The notes: generated from the sequence alone by a model not told the origin. A DNA stretch of 49,677 nt from Roseomonas sp. (GCA_020249265.1 JADCGA010000028.1:1-49677); one strand, 5' to 3'; positions 34,431 through 44,487 are shown, counted from the stretch's first letter. Made by a program: numbers and translations.

Positions 34431-34835
34431 ATGGTTGGTCGTCGTTCCGATGGCACGCTGACGCGCCGGCCTTTGTCGCCGCATTTGCAAGTCTATGACA
34501 TGACGCAAATGACGAGCCTGCTGTCCATTCTGCACCGTATTTCCGGTGTGGCGTGGTGCGGCGGCTTGGTGCTGTTGGTTTGGTGGCTTGTCGCGGCCGG
34601 TACGGGGCAGGGTGCTTTCGCCACGGCACAATGGGTCTTTGGGTCCTTCCTTGGCTGGGTCGTGCTGTTTGGGCTGACCATTGCGGCCTGGTATCACACG
34701 CTGGCAGGCATACGGCATTTGTTCTGGGATGCGGGCCACGGCTTCGCCATGGAAGATGCCTATCGTTCCGGGCGCTTGGTGGTGATTGGCACGGCGGTGC
34801 TGACCATTCTCACCTGGCTGCTGATTTTGGTCTGA
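34431..34835 (+). CDS. sdhC: Succinate dehydrogenase cytochrome b556 subunit
   Basis: A 134-residue membrane anchor of complex II. Family motifs are RPLSPHLQVYDM, the quinone-site LLSILHRISGVAW, and the heme-ligand HTLAGIRHLFWDAGHGF. Three spans are predicted. GGGAGG sits five bases before the ATG at 34431, so I prefer this start to the ATG at 34398. It anchors SdhAB to the membrane with SdhD, encoded 12 bases on. Confidence 0.92.
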   Translation: MVGRRSDGTLTRRPLSPHLQVYDMTQMTSLLSILHRISGVAWCGGLVLLVWWLVAAGTGQGAFATAQWVFGSFLGWVVLFGLTIAAWYHTLAGIRHLFWDAGHGFAMEDAYRSGRLVVIGTAVLTILTWLLILV

Positions 34836-34847
34836 GGAGGCATCATC

Positions 34848-35246
34848 ATGGCTGAAGACAGCGCCTCAATCCGTTCACTTCGCAGCCCGCTCGGGCGCGC
34901 GCGCGGCATTGGCTCCGCCAAGGGCGGCACGCGGCATTGGTGGATGCAGCGCGTGACCTCCATCGCGCTTTTGCCGCTTTCGATCTGGTTGATCTTTTCC
35001 CTGACGCGCTTGATGGGCGCCGATTACGTGGTTGTATTGGAATGGATCGGCAATACATTCAATGCAGTCTTCCTGCTGGCTTTCCTGACCGCGGCGCTCC
35101 ATCACGCGGCGGCTGGTTTGCAGGTGGTGATTGAAGACTATGTGCGTGATGAGTTGAAGCGCTTTGCGGCGATTTGCGCGGTGAATGGGCTTGCCGTGCT
35201 GATGTGGCTCGCTGCAACCCTGAGTGTTTTGCGCATCGCGCTTTGA
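34848..35246 (+). CDS. sdhD: Succinate dehydrogenase membrane anchor subunit
   Basis: A 132-residue protein with three spans. The N-terminus RSPLGRARGIGSAKGGTRHWWMQRVTSIALLPLSIW is typical for alphaproteobacterial SdhD. The helix with ALHHAAAGLQVVIEDYV provides the heme ligand and the conserved Asp-Tyr of the quinone site. AGGAGG lies directly upstream of the start. Confidence 0.93.
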   Translation: MAEDSASIRSLRSPLGRARGIGSAKGGTRHWWMQRVTSIALLPLSIWLIFSLTRLMGADYVVVLEWIGNTFNAVFLLAFLTAALHHAAAGLQVVIEDYVRDELKRFAAICAVNGLAVLMWLAATLSVLRIAL

Positions 35247-35313
35247 GTTTTGGTTGAGGATTAATGCGGGTCCGGGGCGTATTCCCCGCCGCTTGGCAGG
35301 ATGAGATGAAGCA

Positions 35314-37125
35314 ATGAATGCGATCAGCAAGCCTTCCAATGGCGCCTATCGGATTGTGGACCATACCTATGATGTGGTGGTGGTAGGCGCTGGTGGCGCC
35401 GGGCTGCGCGCCACGTTTGGCATGGGGGCGGCGGGGCTGAAGACCGCCTGCATTACCAAGGTCTTCCCGACGCGTAGCCACACCGTCGCAGCCCAAGGCG
35501 GCATTGGCGCCGCGCTTGGCAATATGGGCGAAGATGATTGGCGCTGGCACATGTATGACACCGTGAAGGGGTCTGACTGGCTGGGTGACCAGGACGCCAT
35601 TGAATATATGTGCCGCGAAGCCATCCCAGCGGTTATTGAACTTGAACATTACGGCGTGCCCTTCAGCCGCACCGAAGATGGCCGCATCTATCAGCGCCCC
35701 TTTGGCGGGCATATGCAGGATTACGGCAAGACGCCAGCGATGCGCGCCTGTGCCGCGGCTGACCGGACGGGGCACGCCATTCTGCACACGCTCTATCAGC
35801 AATCCTTGAAGCATGGCTGCGAGTTCTTTGTTGAATATATCGCGCTTGACCTGATCATGGATGATGAAGGTGCCTGCCGTGGTGTGACGGCGTGGTGCCT
35901 GGAAGATGGTTCCATCCATCGCTTCCGCGCGCAAAGCGTGGTGCTGGCGACTGGTGGCTATGGCCGCGCCTATTTCTCCTGCACTTCGGCCCATACCTGC
36001 ACGGGTGATGGCGGCGGGATGGTGCTGCGCGCGGGCCTGCCCTTGCAGGATCAGGAATTCGTGCAATTCCACCCAACCGGAATTTACGGCGCCGGCTGCC
36101 TGATCACGGAAGGGGCGCGCGGTGAAGGTGGCTATCTGACCAATTCGGAAGGCGAGCGTTTCATGGAACGCTATGCGCCGACGGCCAAGGATTTGGCGAG
36201 CCGCGACGTGGTTTCTCGCGCCATGTCCATGGAAATCCGCGAAGGCCGCGGCGTGGGGCCAGAGCGTGATCATATCCATCTGCATCTGGAACATCTGGGC
36301 GCGGCCATTCTGCATGAACGCCTGCCGGGGATTTCGGAGACCGCCAAGATTTTCTCGGGCGTGGATGTGACCAAGGAACCGATCCCCATCCTGCCAACCG
36401 TACATTACAATATGGGCGGCATTCCCACGAATATTCATACCGAAGTGCTGAACCCAACCGCGAAGGACCAGGACCGCGTGGTGCAGGGCCTGATGGCCGT
36501 GGGTGAAGCCGCTTGCGTTTCCGTCCATGGCGCAAACCGCCTTGGCACGAATTCGCTGCTTGACCTCGTGGTGTTTGGCCGCGCGGCAGCGCATCGCGCG
36601 GCAGAGACCATCAAGCCCGGCGCTTCCCAGCCGCCGCTGCCGTCCAAGGCGGGTGAGTCCAGCCTCGATCGCTTTGATCGTGTGCGCCACGCCAAGGGCG
36701 GCACCAATGTCGCCGAGCTTCGCCTGGCCATGCAGCGCACCATGCAGACCCATGCGGCGGTTTTCCGCACGTCAGAATTGCTGAAGGAAGGGGTCGCGAA
36801 AATGGCGCAGGTCGCGGGCAGCTATGGCGACATCAAAATCGCCGATCGCAGCCTGATCTGGAACAGCGATCTGGTGGAAGCGCTGGAGCTTGATAACCTG
36901 ATCGGCAATGCGCTGACCACGGTTGTCGGCGGCGAAGCGCGCAAGGAAAGCCGCGGCGCCCATGCACATGAGGATTTCCCTGATCGCGACGATGATAACT
37001 GGATGAAGCACACGCTGGCTTGGGTGAATGACAAGCGGGAAGTGAAGCTTGATTATCGCGATGTGAAGATGCGCACGCTGACGAATGAAGTGCAGGTCTT
37101 CCCCCCCAAGGCGCGCGTGTATTAG
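35314..37125 (+). CDS. sdhA: Succinate dehydrogenase flavoprotein subunit
   Basis: A 603-residue flavoprotein oxidising succinate to fumarate. It shows the dinucleotide motif [16 protein letters not shown], His56 in [17 protein letters not shown] for covalent FAD attachment, the active-site [21 protein letters not shown], and the capping-domain arginine region RDVVSRAM. The C-terminus [24 protein letters not shown] matches the family. Length is normal. Confidence 0.97.
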   Translation: MNAISKPSNGAYRIVDHTYDVVVVGAGGAGLRATFGMGAAGLKTACITKVFPTRSHTVAAQGGIGAALGNMGEDDWRWHMYDTVKGSDWLGDQDAIEYMCREAIPAVIELEHYGVPFSRTEDGRIYQRPFGGHMQDYGKTPAMRACAAADRTGHAILHTLYQQSLKHGCEFFVEYIALDLIMDDEGACRGVTAWCLEDGSIHRFRAQSVVLATGGYGRAYFSCTSAHTCTGDGGGMVLRAGLPLQDQEFVQFHPTGIYGAGCLITEGARGEGGYLTNSEGERFMERYAPTAKDLASRDVVSRAMSMEIREGRGVGPERDHIHLHLEHLGAAILHERLPGISETAKIFSGVDVTKEPIPILPTVHYNMGGIPTNIHTEVLNPTAKDQDRVVQGLMAVGEAACVSVHGANRLGTNSLLDLVVFGRAAAHRAAETIKPGASQPPLPSKAGESSLDRFDRVRHAKGGTNVAELRLAMQRTMQTHAAVFRTSELLKEGVAKMAQVAGSYGDIKIADRSLIWNSDLVEALELDNLIGNALTTVVGGEARKESRGAHAHEDFPDRDDDNWMKHTLAWVNDKREVKLDYRDVKMRTLTNEVQVFPPKARVY

Positions 37126-37136
37126 GACACAAGAAG

Positions 37137-37919
37137 ATGGCTACTTTCACCCTGCCCAAGAATTCCACCATCGGCACCGGCAAGACGCATAAGGCGCCCA
37201 CCGGCGCGAAACAGGTCAAGAATTTCAAGATTTATCGCTGGGACCCTGATTCCGGCGAAAATCCGCGCAATGATACTTTCGAAATTGATCTCGACCAATG
37301 CGGGCCGATGGTGCTGGACGCGCTGATTAAGATCAAGAATGAGGTGGACAGCACGCTCACCTTCCGGCGTTCCTGCCGGGAAGGGATTTGCGGTTCATGC
37401 TCCATGAATATTGATGGGCTGAATACGCTGGCCTGCCTGAAGCCGATTGATGAGGTGAAGGGCGATGTGCGCATCAACCCGCTGCCGCATATGCCGGTGG
37501 TGAAAGATCTGGTGCCGGATCTGTCGCAAATCTACGCGCAGCTTCGCAGCGTGGAACCCTGGCTGAAATCAGACACGCCCCCGCCGCCCGATGCGGAACG
37601 CCTGCAATCCAAGGAGGAACGCGCGAAGCTGGATGGCTTGTGGGAGTGCATTCTGTGCTTCTGCTGCTCAACCTCCTGCCCGTCCTATTGGTGGAATGGG
37701 GACCGGTATCTGGGCCCGGCGGTGTTGTTGCAGGCCTATCGCTGGATCGCGGATTCTCGTGATGAAGCCACCGGGGAGCGCTTGGATAATCTGGAAGACC
37801 CCTTCCGGCTTTATCGCTGCCACACCATCATGAATTGCACGCGCACCTGCCCCAAGGGGCTGAACCCCGCGCAGGCGATTGGTGAGATCAAGAAGCTTAT
37901 GGTGGAACGCCAGGGCTAA
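37137..37919 (+). CDS. sdhB: Succinate dehydrogenase iron-sulfur subunit
   Basis: A 260-residue protein carrying the electron path of complex II. The [2Fe-2S] ligands lie in [18 protein letters not shown] plus NTLAC. The [4Fe-4S] and [3Fe-4S] ligands lie in [17 protein letters not shown] and [17 protein letters not shown]. It closes the operon, 11 bases behind sdhA. A short hairpin without T-tract lies at 37932-37953. Confidence 0.97.
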   Translation: MATFTLPKNSTIGTGKTHKAPTGAKQVKNFKIYRWDPDSGENPRNDTFEIDLDQCGPMVLDALIKIKNEVDSTLTFRRSCREGICGSCSMNIDGLNTLACLKPIDEVKGDVRINPLPHMPVVKDLVPDLSQIYAQLRSVEPWLKSDTPPPPDAERLQSKEERAKLDGLWECILCFCCSTSCPSYWWNGDRYLGPAVLLQAYRWIADSRDEATGERLDNLEDPFRLYRCHTIMNCTRTCPKGLNPAQAIGEIKKLMVERQG

Positions 37920-38027
37920 TGCCCTGACACCGGGGCGCTTTGCTGAGCGTCCCGTCGCACCAGGGATTTGTTTCACGATGGGTGCCGCCCCCTGGACAGG
38001 GAAGGGGGCGGGTTGCAGAAAGCGCCC

Positions 38028-38924
38028 ATGTCCGCCCCCATTACCTTTGCTGCCCCTCATTCCTTTCTTGGCGCGCGCGCGCATGATCGCAGCGCTGCCT
38101 TTTGCGTGGCCGGCGTGCCGCTTGATATCGGCACGACCAACCGGGCCGGTGCGCGTGATGGGCCACGCGCCATTCGCGCTGCGGCGCGCATGCTGACCGA
38201 TGGGCGCCACCCGATCAGCGGCGCCAAGCCAGCCGCTCTTGATCTTTCTGATCTTGGGGAATTCGACATCGCGCTGGGCGATATGGAAAAAAGCCTTGCC
38301 CTGATTGAAGAACAGGCCACGGGGCTCGCGCATCTGATTGCCTTTGGCGGGGAGCATAGCATCACGCTGGCATTGCTCAGGGCGCTGAAGAAGCGGCTCG
38401 GAGTACCGCTCGGCCTGCTGCATGTGGATGCGCATATGGATACGGGCGAGGATAATTTCGGCCAAAGCTTCGCCCATGGCACGGTGTTTTGGCATGCCCT
38501 GAATGAAGGGCTAGTGGAACCGCGGCGCATGGTGCAGGTCGGTATTCGCGCCCCCGCTTGGCCGGAAAACTATGCCTGGACCCGCGACCAGGGGGCGACC
38601 GTCCTGTCCGCGCAGGATGTGCATCAGGCGCCGATCACTTCGGTGATCGGGCAAATACGCGATGTGCTGGGCGAAGGCCCTTGCTATCTTTCCTTCGATA
38701 TTGACGGGCTTGATCCCGCCTTCGCGCCTGGCACCGGCACGCCGGAGATTGGCGGGCTGGCAAGCTGGCAGGCCCAGGCCATTCTGCGCGGCATGGCGGG
38801 CGTGGATTTTCGCGGCGCGGATTTTGTGGAAGTGGCGCCTGCCTATGATGTCTCGGAAATCACGGCACTGGCTGCGGCCACCATGGCTTGGGAGTATTTG
38901 TGCCTTTTCGCCAATAAGAAGTGA
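38028..38924 (+). CDS. speB: Agmatinase/ureohydrolase-family protein
   Basis: A 298-residue binuclear-manganese ureohydrolase. Metal ligands are seen in AFGGEHSIT, LLHVDAHMDT (His, Asp, His, Asp) and SFDIDGLDPAFAPGTGTPEIGG. These fit agmatinase, which releases urea from agmatine to give putrescine, though guanidinobutyrase or related activities cannot be excluded. The start at 38028 is where homology begins; the longer frame from 37968 has no ribosome binding site. It lies 108 bases behind sdhB and may have its own promoter. Confidence 0.85.
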   Translation: MSAPITFAAPHSFLGARAHDRSAAFCVAGVPLDIGTTNRAGARDGPRAIRAAARMLTDGRHPISGAKPAALDLSDLGEFDIALGDMEKSLALIEEQATGLAHLIAFGGEHSITLALLRALKKRLGVPLGLLHVDAHMDTGEDNFGQSFAHGTVFWHALNEGLVEPRRMVQVGIRAPAWPENYAWTRDQGATVLSAQDVHQAPITSVIGQIRDVLGEGPCYLSFDIDGLDPAFAPGTGTPEIGGLASWQAQAILRGMAGVDFRGADFVEVAPAYDVSEITALAAATMAWEYLCLFANKK

Positions 38925-39023
38925 TCGTCGGGTAAGGTAGCGTAGCTTTTTTACTGCAAAGCTCTGGCGCGGCGGCGCCAAGCCGCGTTAGCCTTCCGGG
39001 CAAGAACTGTCCGGGAGGCTGCG

Positions 39024-40604
39024 ATGAACTATCCGACCAAAACCCTGCTTGCCGCGCTGATCGCGCTGCCCTTGGCCATCAGCACGCCAAGCGCGCAAAC
39101 GCTGACCGTTGGGCTTGGCGCGCCGGTGACGACGATTGATCCCCATTTCCATAATGTCGGGCCGAATAATGCGCTGACGCATCACATTTTTGACCGGCTG
39201 GTGGAACGCGATGAACGCGCCGGCCCGCAGCCGAGCTTGGCCGAAAGCTGGCGCGTTGTCTCCGACACGGTGTGGGAGTTCAAGCTGCGGCGCGGTGTGA
39301 CCTGGCATGATGGCAAGCCCTTCACCGCCGATGATGTAGTCTTCACCTTCGCCCGCGTGCAGGCCGGGGTGCCCAATAGCCCGGGCGGCTTTGGTGGGTT
39401 TCTGCGCGCGATCACCAAGGTGGAAACCCCCGATCCGCATACGCTGATCCTGCATACCAGCGCGCCGCATCCGCTGATGCCGCTTGACCTTGCTTCGGTT
39501 TGCATCATCGCCCGCCACGCGGCGGAAGGTGCGAGCAGTGAGGATTTCAATTCCGGCAAGGCCGCCATCGGCACCGGGCCTTATCGGCTGCTGTCCTATC
39601 GTTCTGGCGATCGAGTGGAATTGGCGCGCCATGATGGCTATTGGGGGCCGAAGGAACCCTGGGCGCGGTCCAATCAGCGCTTTTTGCTGAATGATGCCTC
39701 GCGCACCGCTGCTTTGCTCGCGGGCGATGTGGACATCATCGAACAAATCCCAACCAGCGATCTGGCGCGCCTTCGGCGCGACCCGCGCGTGACCGTCACG
39801 GAAATCCCAAGCCTCCGAACTGTTTACATGGTGCCGGATTATTCGCGCGATGGCGGCACGCCGTTGATTACGGATAATAATGGCACGCCGTTGACAGTGA
39901 ACCCCTGGAAGGATGTGCGGGTGCGTCGCGCACTTTCCATGGCGATCAACCGGGATGCTTTGGTGGACCGCGTGATGGAAGGGGCGGCGACCGCCACCGC
40001 GCAATGGCTGCCGGAGGGTACCTTTGGCTATAACCCTGCCGTAAAGCCCAGGCGTTTTGACCCCGATGGGGCGAAGCGGCTTTTGGCCGAAGCGGGCTAT
40101 CCGGATGGCTTCCGCATCACGCTGCATACCCCAAATGACCGCTGGCCGAATGATGCGCGGCTGGCGCAGGCTGTGGCACAGATGTGGACGCGGATTGGCA
40201 TTCGCACCGCGGTAGATGCCGCGCCTTGGACAGCCTTTGTGCCCCGCCGCGCGCGGGTGGAATACGCCATGCAGATCGGCGCCTGGGGCAGTTCCACTGG
40301 GGAGGCTTCGAACTTCCTGGTCAATACAGTCGCAACCCATGACCGTCAGCGCCTGACCGGCGCCAATAATAATGCACGGTTTTCAAGCCCGGTTTTCGAT
40401 GAATTCGCCGCGCGCGGATCGGCCACGCTGGATGATGCAGCGCGGGAGAAGATCTGGCACGAAGCCATCGCCCGTTATGCCGATGAAGAACCACTGATCC
40501 AATTGGTGCAGTATTTGAACACCTGGGGCCTGCGTAAGGGCCTGCGCCATGAACCGCGCATGGATGAAAGAACGCTGGCGATGGGGGTGCGGGCGGCGCC
40601 TTAA
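39024..40604 (+). CDS. ABC transporter substrate-binding protein, peptide/nickel (SBP_bac_5) family
   Basis: A 526-residue periplasmic binding protein. A signal peptide (KTLLAALIALPLAISTPSAQ) is followed by the SBP_bac_5 pattern: TIDPHFHNVGPNNALTHHIFDRLVERD, LAESWRVVSDTVWEFKLRRGVTWHDGKPFTADDVVFTF, GTGPYRLLSYRSGDRVELARHDGYWG, RVRRALSMAINRDALVDRV, and the C-terminal region. It would bind a peptide or other organic solute for an ABC importer, but permease and ATPase genes are not adjacent. GGGAGG precedes the start. It converges on the transglycosylase gene with only 12 bases between the stops. Confidence 0.92.
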   Translation: MNYPTKTLLAALIALPLAISTPSAQTLTVGLGAPVTTIDPHFHNVGPNNALTHHIFDRLVERDERAGPQPSLAESWRVVSDTVWEFKLRRGVTWHDGKPFTADDVVFTFARVQAGVPNSPGGFGGFLRAITKVETPDPHTLILHTSAPHPLMPLDLASVCIIARHAAEGASSEDFNSGKAAIGTGPYRLLSYRSGDRVELARHDGYWGPKEPWARSNQRFLLNDASRTAALLAGDVDIIEQIPTSDLARLRRDPRVTVTEIPSLRTVYMVPDYSRDGGTPLITDNNGTPLTVNPWKDVRVRRALSMAINRDALVDRVMEGAATATAQWLPEGTFGYNPAVKPRRFDPDGAKRLLAEAGYPDGFRITLHTPNDRWPNDARLAQAVAQMWTRIGIRTAVDAAPWTAFVPRRARVEYAMQIGAWGSSTGEASNFLVNTVATHDRQRLTGANNNARFSSPVFDEFAARGSATLDDAAREKIWHEAIARYADEEPLIQLVQYLNTWGLRKGLRHEPRMDERTLAMGVRAAP

Positions 40605-40616
40605 GGGCGCCTCCGC

Positions 40617-41408
40617 CTAGTCGGCGGATTCCGCCACTTCCAAATGGGCCGCGCCATTTTGCCTGATGCGCGCCCATTGAGATGCCCCTGGGCGGCACCG
40701 ATCATTAAACAGGGTGCTGCCCGGCGCCGTGACTTCCAGCTTGCTATGCACGCGGCAAATGATCTGCGTGCCGCCGCGCGACGCTGAAGCCCCATGCCAG
40801 CGCAATATCGCGCGGCCCCAATCGCCATGATTTTCATAATGCCGCACCAGATAGCGCGCCGCCCAATCGGCTGCCTGAGGCGGATCAAGCGGCCAATCCT
40901 CGCCACGCGCCACATGAACCCTAGCATTGATCTGGAAGCACCCGGCCATGCCGCGCCCGCCTGCGGCCACAAGCATGCGGCGCGCTTCCTCTCGGCTATT
41001 CGGGAAATAGGCGCGGCCCCGCAGATTGAGCGCATAGGCATGCAGCCCGCTTTCATTCAGCGCGATGGCGGTCAGCAGCCCTTCCGGCACGCCATGGGTG
41101 ATTTCGGCCTGGCGCGCGGCGACAAGGCAGGCAGCGCGCGGTGAATTGGCCTCGCGCGCCAGCGCGTCTGAGGCTTGCGTGACCGGCGCCGGCGGGCCCG
41201 CGCAGGCGGCGCCGAAAAGGCTCAGCAAAAGCGCAAGCGTCACGGCTGAGGCGCTGCGCGCTTTGCGGAGAAAAAGGCTGAAGGCCGCAGGGGCCGAATA
41301 CCCGGAAGAACGAAACCTTGGGGGACGGGCGCTCCGCAGCAAAGCACGCTGGAGCACCACGCCATTTCGCCGGCCCGGGGGTGCCGACGAAGCCTTGGCG
41401 GTCGTCAT
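40617..41408 (-). CDS. Lytic transglycosylase-like lipoprotein (SLT fold)
   Basis: A protein of about 263 residues. A hydrophobic segment ending in LLSLFGAAC looks like a lipobox, followed by an SLT-type domain: EGLLTAIALNESGLHAYALNLRGRAYFPNSREEARRML (catalytic Glu in LNESG), GMAGCFQINARVHV, and AARYLVRHYENHGDWGRAILRWHGA. It resembles VirB1-like and flagellum- or conjugation-associated wall enzymes. The start is uncertain. ATG at 41408 leaves about 50 residues ahead of the signal, ATG at 41462 even more, and neither has a clear ribosome binding site; a GTG close to the signal is possible. Confidence 0.78.
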   Translation of the reverse strand: MTTAKASSAPPGRRNGVVLQRALLRSARPPRFRSSGYSAPAAFSLFLRKARSASAVTLALLLSLFGAACAGPPAPVTQASDALAREANSPRAACLVAARQAEITHGVPEGLLTAIALNESGLHAYALNLRGRAYFPNSREEARRMLVAAGGRGMAGCFQINARVHVARGEDWPLDPPQAADWAARYLVRHYENHGDWGRAILRWHGASASRGGTQIICRVHSKLEVTAPGSTLFNDRCRPGASQWARIRQNGAAHLEVAESAD

Positions 41409-41447
41409 GAGAGGTTCGATAGTCGAAATGGGTATGCGGGGCAAGTG

Positions 41448-41640
41448 AAAAATTTTCCCCATAGGATAGAAGGGCGCAAGGTTGAATTAAGGCCGAAAAA
41501 GGGCAAATTAAAAATTTGAATATTTCCATTAAATAGATTTCAAAACATATAAATACTGCGCTTTTAACATCAAAAAAATACATATTTTAAATGAGATTTT
41601 ATATTTACTTGAGTAAATTTTGAATAAGTGACCTTTATGG
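41448..41640. promoter_or_regulatory. AT-rich upstream region with two palindromes
   Basis: This stretch is far richer in A+T than anything else in the window, most strongly at about 41500-41630. It contains CAAATT-AAA-AATTTG (41504-41518) and ATTTACT-TG-AGTAAAT (41603-41618), both perfect. It lies upstream of the minus-strand transglycosylase gene and downstream of the hydratase-like gene, so it is that gene's promoter region or a site bound by a nucleoid protein. No coding frame in it resembles a known protein. From 41640 to 41725 I see nothing I can name. Confidence 0.5.
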
Positions 41641-41725
41641 CGAAAACAGGCTCGCCGCAACGCGACTTCACGGCGCGACCAAAAAATGATGAGTCGGAAT
41701 GGCTAGTGTCGGCTGATCAAACCCA

Positions 41726-42436
41726 TCACCCGAAGCTAGCGCTAACCTTGCCAATGCCGGTGAAGCGTGCGGTGAGCCTCGCCCCTGCCTTCAGCGCCAG
41801 CACCGGTGCGCCGAGCCCGGCCACCACCAGCACCGCGCCTGCCGGAAGGCCGCCGAGCCTGCGTGCTTCAGCCGCTGCAGCCGCAAAGGCAGCATGCACG
41901 TCGAAGGGCCTGCCCTTGGGCGAGCCTCCGCCCTCAATCAACGCGACACGGCTGAGCGCTTCGGCTACAGGCCGCCGCTTGCCGAGCACCAGCAGGCCAA
42001 GCCCTGCCAGATCGGCGATTTCCGCAAGGCGATCCGTGGGGCCATTTGTGAAGCGGCTGGCGCTCACATCAAGGGCGGGGTGCAGGGCGGTGATTTCGGG
42101 TGGCGTCGTGGCATCGGGTTCCAACGCCGCGCCCAAGACGCCCAGCAAGGCCGCCGAGGCTCGGCCATGGCGCATGATTTCCGTCGCAATCCGCGCGCCA
42201 TCATCCAGGAAGCGTGCCTCAAGCATTGGCCCCGCGATCATGCTGCCATCCGCCGCCGGGGCCAGCCGCACGCCACAAGGCGCGAAACCAAGCCATTCCA
42301 GCACCTGCCCAGCCAATTCATCGGCGGTGTCGCGATCATGCGGCGCCATTTCCGCCGGCAGCGGCGCTAGCGGATCGCCGGTTGCAAAGGCGCCCGCAAT
42401 ATTGCCGACGGCGCGCTTCATGAGTTCCTGGTCCAT
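41726..42436 (-). CDS. 2-keto-4-pentenoate hydratase-like protein
   Basis: A 236-residue protein of the FAH/2-keto-4-pentenoate hydratase superfamily. The segments AMAPHDRDTADELAGQVLEWLGF, ALEPDATTPPEITALHPALDVSASRF, GRPFDVHAAFAAAAAEARRLGG and LPAGAVLVVAGLGAPVLALKAG correspond in order to the family, although the metal-binding E-x-E motif is not clear, so the enzyme may be divergent or inactive. It lies two bases behind dctM and is probably co-transcribed with the TRAP genes, hinting that the transported acid is a hydratase substrate or relative. Confidence 0.65.
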   Translation of the reverse strand: MDQELMKRAVGNIAGAFATGDPLAPLPAEMAPHDRDTADELAGQVLEWLGFAPCGVRLAPAADGSMIAGPMLEARFLDDGARIATEIMRHGRASAALLGVLGAALEPDATTPPEITALHPALDVSASRFTNGPTDRLAEIADLAGLGLLVLGKRRPVAEALSRVALIEGGGSPKGRPFDVHAAFAAAAAEARRLGGLPAGAVLVVAGLGAPVLALKAGARLTARFTGIGKVSASFG

Positions 42437-42438
42437 GA

Positions 42439-43845
42439 CTAATCTGCGATCTTCAGGGCTTCATCTTCCTGGAAGCCACCTTCAGGCGGCGCATCCAATT
42501 GGACTGGAGTACCACTGACCGGCGTTGAGCCATAGAGCTGTTCCGGCAGCCAGGTGACCAGGCCGGGGAAGACATAAATCATCAGCATGCACATGATGAC
42601 GATATAGATGAAGGGCATGCAGCCCTTGAAGATATCCTCAAGCCGTACGTGCTTCGGCGCCACGCCCTTCAGGTAAAACGCTGCCATGGCAACTGGCGGC
42701 GACAGGAAGGAGGTTTGCAGGTTCAGCGCCACCATCACACCGAAAAACATTGGATCAACGCCGAAATCATCCAAAAGCGGCAGGAAGATCGGCACGAAAA
42801 TCACGATGATTTCCGTCCATTCCAAAGGCCAGCCCAGGATGAAGATCAGCAACTGCGCCAGGATCATGAAGGTGAAGGTATTAAGCGGTAGGGATTTGAA
42901 GAATTGCTCCACCAGATCCTGCCCGCCCAGATAGCCAAAGACGGATGAGAAAATCGCGCTCCCCACAAACAACCAACACACCATGGCGGAGGTGCGCGCG
43001 GTCAGGAACACGCTTTCCTTGAGCTTGGCAAAGGAAAAGGATCGATAGACAATGGCTAAGATAATGGACCCAAGGCTGCCCATGGCGGCGGCTTCGGATG
43101 GTGTCGCAAGCCCCATCAGAATGGCGCCGAGCACCATGCCAATCAGTGCCGCGAGCGGGATGAAAGACGTCAGCAGCGAAATCGCAATCTGGCTGAAGGC
43201 GATATTCACGGCATCGGGCGGCAAGCGTGGGGCCATTTCCGGCTTCACGATGGCGATGCCCATGGCATAAAGAATATACAGCCCCGCCAGCATAACGCCG
43301 GGGATGAAGGCCGCGGCATAAAGCTGCACCACGGAAACGCCTGCGGTCGCGCCGAACAGGATAAGCATGATGGAAGGCGGAATAAGGATCCCAAGGCAGC
43401 CACCGGCGCAAACGACACCTGATGCCAGCCTCACATCATAGCCCGCGCGCAACATGGCCGGGAAAGCAAGCAGGCCCATGAGTGTCACTACCGCGCCCAC
43501 AATCCCGGTCGCGGTTGCGAATAGCGCGCAAGTCGCAAGCGTTGCCACAGCGAGTGAGCCCGGAATATTCCCGCTTGCCATCTGCAAGGATCGGAATAGC
43601 CGGTCCAGGATATTCGCGCGTTCAATGATGTAGCCCATGAACACGAAAAGCGGCACGCTGATAAGCACATCATTCGACATCACCGCATAGGTGCGCTGCA
43701 CCAGCAGATCGAAGACGCGCCCGTCCATGGCAAGGTAGCCAAAGAACAACCCCATCGCCATCAGCGTGAAGGCGATTGGAAAACCCAGCATGATAAAGAA
43801 CAAGAATAGAAAGAGCTGCGTAAGCCCGAGCATACCGTCAGACAT
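42439..43845 (-). CDS. TRAP transporter large permease DctM
   Basis: A 468-residue integral membrane protein with about 12-13 spans. The DctM pattern is clear: LFLFFIMLGFPIAFTLMAMGL, VPLFVFMGYIIERANI, LVTLMGLLAFPAMLRAGYD-like stretches, GGCLGILIPPSIMLILFGATAGVSVVQLYAAAFIPG, and GLATPSEAAAMGSLGS. It is the transport subunit that couples Na+ to uptake of an organic acid. It lies six bases after dctQ. The sequence type is that of the mannitol/chloroaromatic-compound annotated group, which mostly moves organic acids. Confidence 0.93.
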   Translation of the reverse strand: MSDGMLGLTQLFLFLFFIMLGFPIAFTLMAMGLFFGYLAMDGRVFDLLVQRTYAVMSNDVLISVPLFVFMGYIIERANILDRLFRSLQMASGNIPGSLAVATLATCALFATATGIVGAVVTLMGLLAFPAMLRAGYDVRLASGVVCAGGCLGILIPPSIMLILFGATAGVSVVQLYAAAFIPGVMLAGLYILYAMGIAIVKPEMAPRLPPDAVNIAFSQIAISLLTSFIPLAALIGMVLGAILMGLATPSEAAAMGSLGSIILAIVYRSFSFAKLKESVFLTARTSAMVCWLFVGSAIFSSVFGYLGGQDLVEQFFKSLPLNTFTFMILAQLLIFILGWPLEWTEIIVIFVPIFLPLLDDFGVDPMFFGVMVALNLQTSFLSPPVAMAAFYLKGVAPKHVRLEDIFKGCMPFIYIVIMCMLMIYVFPGLVTWLPEQLYGSTPVSGTPVQLDAPPEGGFQEDEALKIAD

Positions 43846-43851
43846 GGCGCT

Positions 43852-44487
43852 TTAGCCCTTCTTTGGCGTGTCTAAGGGGATCTGGCCGGAAGCGGCCATG
43901 CGGCGCGCCAATTCCTCGGGGTCCTGTTCGGCGGCGGCGGCCAGGATTTGCTGGTCCAATTCTTCCACATCAGAAAGCCGCTTCGGCCATTCGCCTTCTC
44001 GGATACAGCGGACGCAGCGCACCACTTCCACAAAGCCTTGCAGCAGCAACAATACGCCAACAACCGGGATCAACAGCTTGAAGGGCCAGATCACCGGGCC
44101 CGTGGGGCTGAACATGGACCTTTCATTCTGCGCGAAGCTTTGCGCGAAGAAGGTCCAGCCGGAAATCATGAAGGCAAAGATCGCTGGAAAGAAGAAGATG
44201 ATGTAAAGAACAAGATCGAACTTCGCCTGGGTCTCAGGCTTGAAATTCCGATACAGAAAATCGCCCCGCACATGCCCATTGCGGGAAACCGCATAGGCCC
44301 CGGCCATCATGAACAGCGTGCCATAAAGCATGTAGGATGTGTCATAGGCCCAGGTGGTCGGTGCGCGGAAGGCGTAGCGCATGAAAACCTCATAGGTGAC
44401 CACAAAGGTCAGCGCTAGGATGCTCCAGGCGAAGGTCTTGCCGACCAAGGCGCTGAAGCGATCAATGCCTAGAAGCAGTCGCTGCAT
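43852..44487 (-). CDS. TRAP transporter small permease DctQ
   Basis: A 211-residue protein with four membrane spans and the DctQ pattern FVVTYEVFMRYAFRAPTTWAYDTSYMLYGTLFMMAGAYAVSRNGHVRGD. The C-terminal 50 residues are a charged cytoplasmic tail (ECPEELARRM-like), longer than in minimal members. It is separated from dctP upstream by a rho-independent terminator, so its transcription is likely lower than that of dctP. Confidence 0.9.
   Translation of the reverse strand: MQRLLLGIDRFSALVGKTFAWSILALTFVVTYEVFMRYAFRAPTTWAYDTSYMLYGTLFMMAGAYAVSRNGHVRGDFLYRNFKPETQAKFDLVLYIIFFFPAIFAFMISGWTFFAQSFAQNERSMFSPTGPVIWPFKLLIPVVGVLLLLQGFVEVVRCVRCIREGEWPKRLSDVEELDQQILAAAAEQDPEELARRMAASGQIPLDTPKKG

Noticed and set aside
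37932-37953. Hairpin GGGGCGCT/AGCGTCCC behind sdhB as a terminator
   Set aside because: It contains a G-U pair and no T-tract follows, so read-through toward the agmatinase gene is possible.
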